NCBI RefSeq assembly: GCF_047495875.1 | Contig: NC_092471.1 | Coordinates: 14,405,001 to 14,469,000 of the forward strand | Source of the DNA: Pithys albifrons albifrons | Lineage: Eukaryota > Chordata > Aves > Passeriformes > Thamnophilidae | Direction: 5' to 3' | Length of the DNA stretch: 64,000 bases | Part shown: piece after piece, positions 63,288 through 64,000 of the stretch | Position numbering within the stretch: position 1 is the first letter of the stretch | How the letters are laid out: the number at the start of each line of letters is the position of its first letter | The notes under the pieces: model-generated | The model's input: the letters and a program-made list of their open reading frames with translations, nothing else | Databases searched by the model: none | Told to the model about the DNA's origin: nothing | Position numbers and translations under genes: made by a program

Positions 63288-63619
63288 TGACCCAAAAGCC
63301 AGAACTGGATGAACTCCAAGAGACCTTTTGTGTGCCCGAGGAAGAAGAGCTGATGAAGACAGAGGGTCTTGACGACCCCAGACCCAGTTCCAGGGGTTGG
63401 ACCAGGGGTGGAACCAGGGCTAGACTGAGAAATATGTAAAGCAATGATTGGAGAGATCTTATTATAAAAGCCATGGGAACAAGAACTGGGACACACGCAT
63501 GTCATCCTGTATTCCTGTGGGCTGTAGGCCCTGTGTTATTAAAGGACCTTTACTTTTTATCTTACCCTACACTAACGTGCTCAGAGTCCTGGTTTTGGGG
63601 GGAAGGGTCACTCACGACA
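63288..63619 (+). mobile_element. Solo LTR of an avian endogenous retrovirus (probably class II)
   Basis: A compact 332-bp element opening TG (tgacccaaaagcc) and closing CA (ggtcactcacgaca). In plus-strand order it has a clear TATA box tataaaag at 63463-63470, a polyadenylation signal attaaa at 63538-63543 and a short U5-like segment. That spacing is normal for U3-R-U5. The left boundary rests on the one-mismatch 6-bp duplication and is less certain than the right. The 82-91-codon minus frames and 67-85-codon plus frames here are not genes. No internal viral sequence adjoins. Confidence 0.7.
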
Positions 63620-63625
63620 TCAGTG
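63620..63625. repeat. Probable target-site duplication, right copy (tcagtg)
   Basis: Follows the closing CA of the LTR at 63288-63619 and matches 63282-63287 at five of six positions. Confidence 0.5.
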
Positions 63626-64000
63626 TTCATACTGAAATTTATCAGACAGTGGCTAAAGGAGGCAGATGCACCTTAGCAGAGTCCAGTGCTGGACAACTTG
63701 ATTGACCAAGCAAAAAAAAAAAAAAAAGGAAAAAGAAACCCCTACAAGTAATTTATGTGTATCTTAGAGCATATATACGAAGCCAGCTGCAGTGTAACTC
63801 CATCTGTGTGGGAGGCAGAGTTCACATGTAGTACTAGAATTGGTTGATGGCAATTTTGCCTCCTTTCTGTGAGTATAAGAGGCAGCAACCAAGGAGAACT
63901 ATTGTGGCTTGCCTCTACAGGAAGGTAAAAGGTATGATAGTTTGGAGAATGGGAAATACAATAGCTCTGTCCAGGTGATCTCTGCGTGCGTGGTATGACA
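63626..64000. other. Unique DNA with an A16 run
   Basis: An uninterrupted run of sixteen A lies at 63712-63727. No retroposed body is recognised in front of it. The rest is unremarkable. Confidence 0.5.

Noticed and set aside
63712..63727. A16 run considered as the poly-A tail of a retroposed gene
   Set aside because: The sequence before it is only about 90 bp from an LTR boundary, matches no RNA I know, and no target duplication is visible.
1..64000. tRNA genes, 5S, 7SL, U6 or CRISPR-type arrays
   Set aside because: I scanned for internal-promoter B boxes, U6 and 7SL starts and regular spaced repeats and saw none.

Overview
The window looks like a stretch of bird nuclear DNA, most likely from a songbird. 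The evidence is six pieces of the avian LINE family CR1, including 3' tails and reverse-transcriptase coding fragments, and three LTRs of avian endogenous retroviruses. The rest is AT-rich, CpG-poor, mostly unique sequence, typical of a gene-poor macrochromosome region or one very large intron. The repeat names come from remembered family sequences, not from a database search.

I find no complete protein-coding gene, no tRNA or rRNA gene, no CpG-island promoter and nothing bacterial such as operons, CRISPR arrays or insertion sequences. The longest open frames (115-131 codons) are of the size expected by chance in this much AT-rich DNA. Four short open stretches bounded by plausible splice signals (6890-7053, 25622-25737, 40716-40937, 55470-55605) are recorded only as weak exon candidates.

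Layout: a solo LTR with a perfect 6-bp target duplication lies at 563-1010. Unique DNA follows, with a small inverted repeat (3171-3214), a CR1 piece with an internal deletion (9581-9862), a T/G-rich block (11221-11326) and a plus-strand CR1 piece (15595-15790). A near-pure C tract lies at 23005-23027. A second LTR, probably on the minus strand, with a perfect 5-bp target duplication, lies at 31886-32428. Two minus-strand CR1 pieces sit close together at 37590-39082; the second keeps a frameshifted reverse-transcriptase fragment fused to a 3' tail. Short CR1 tails follow at 42015-42105 and 56613-56970, the latter against a TG/TA/CA palindrome. A short U2 snRNA-like fragment lies at 49793-49829. 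A third LTR with TATA box and polyadenylation signal lies at 63288-63619.

The recognisable elements are inactive remains of retroelements, so there are no genes here to assemble into a pathway. The best-supported new details are the LTR boundaries fixed by their target duplications, and the two CR1 pieces in which the 3' tail is joined directly to an upstream part of ORF2. I see no convincing evidence for an undescribed biological system.
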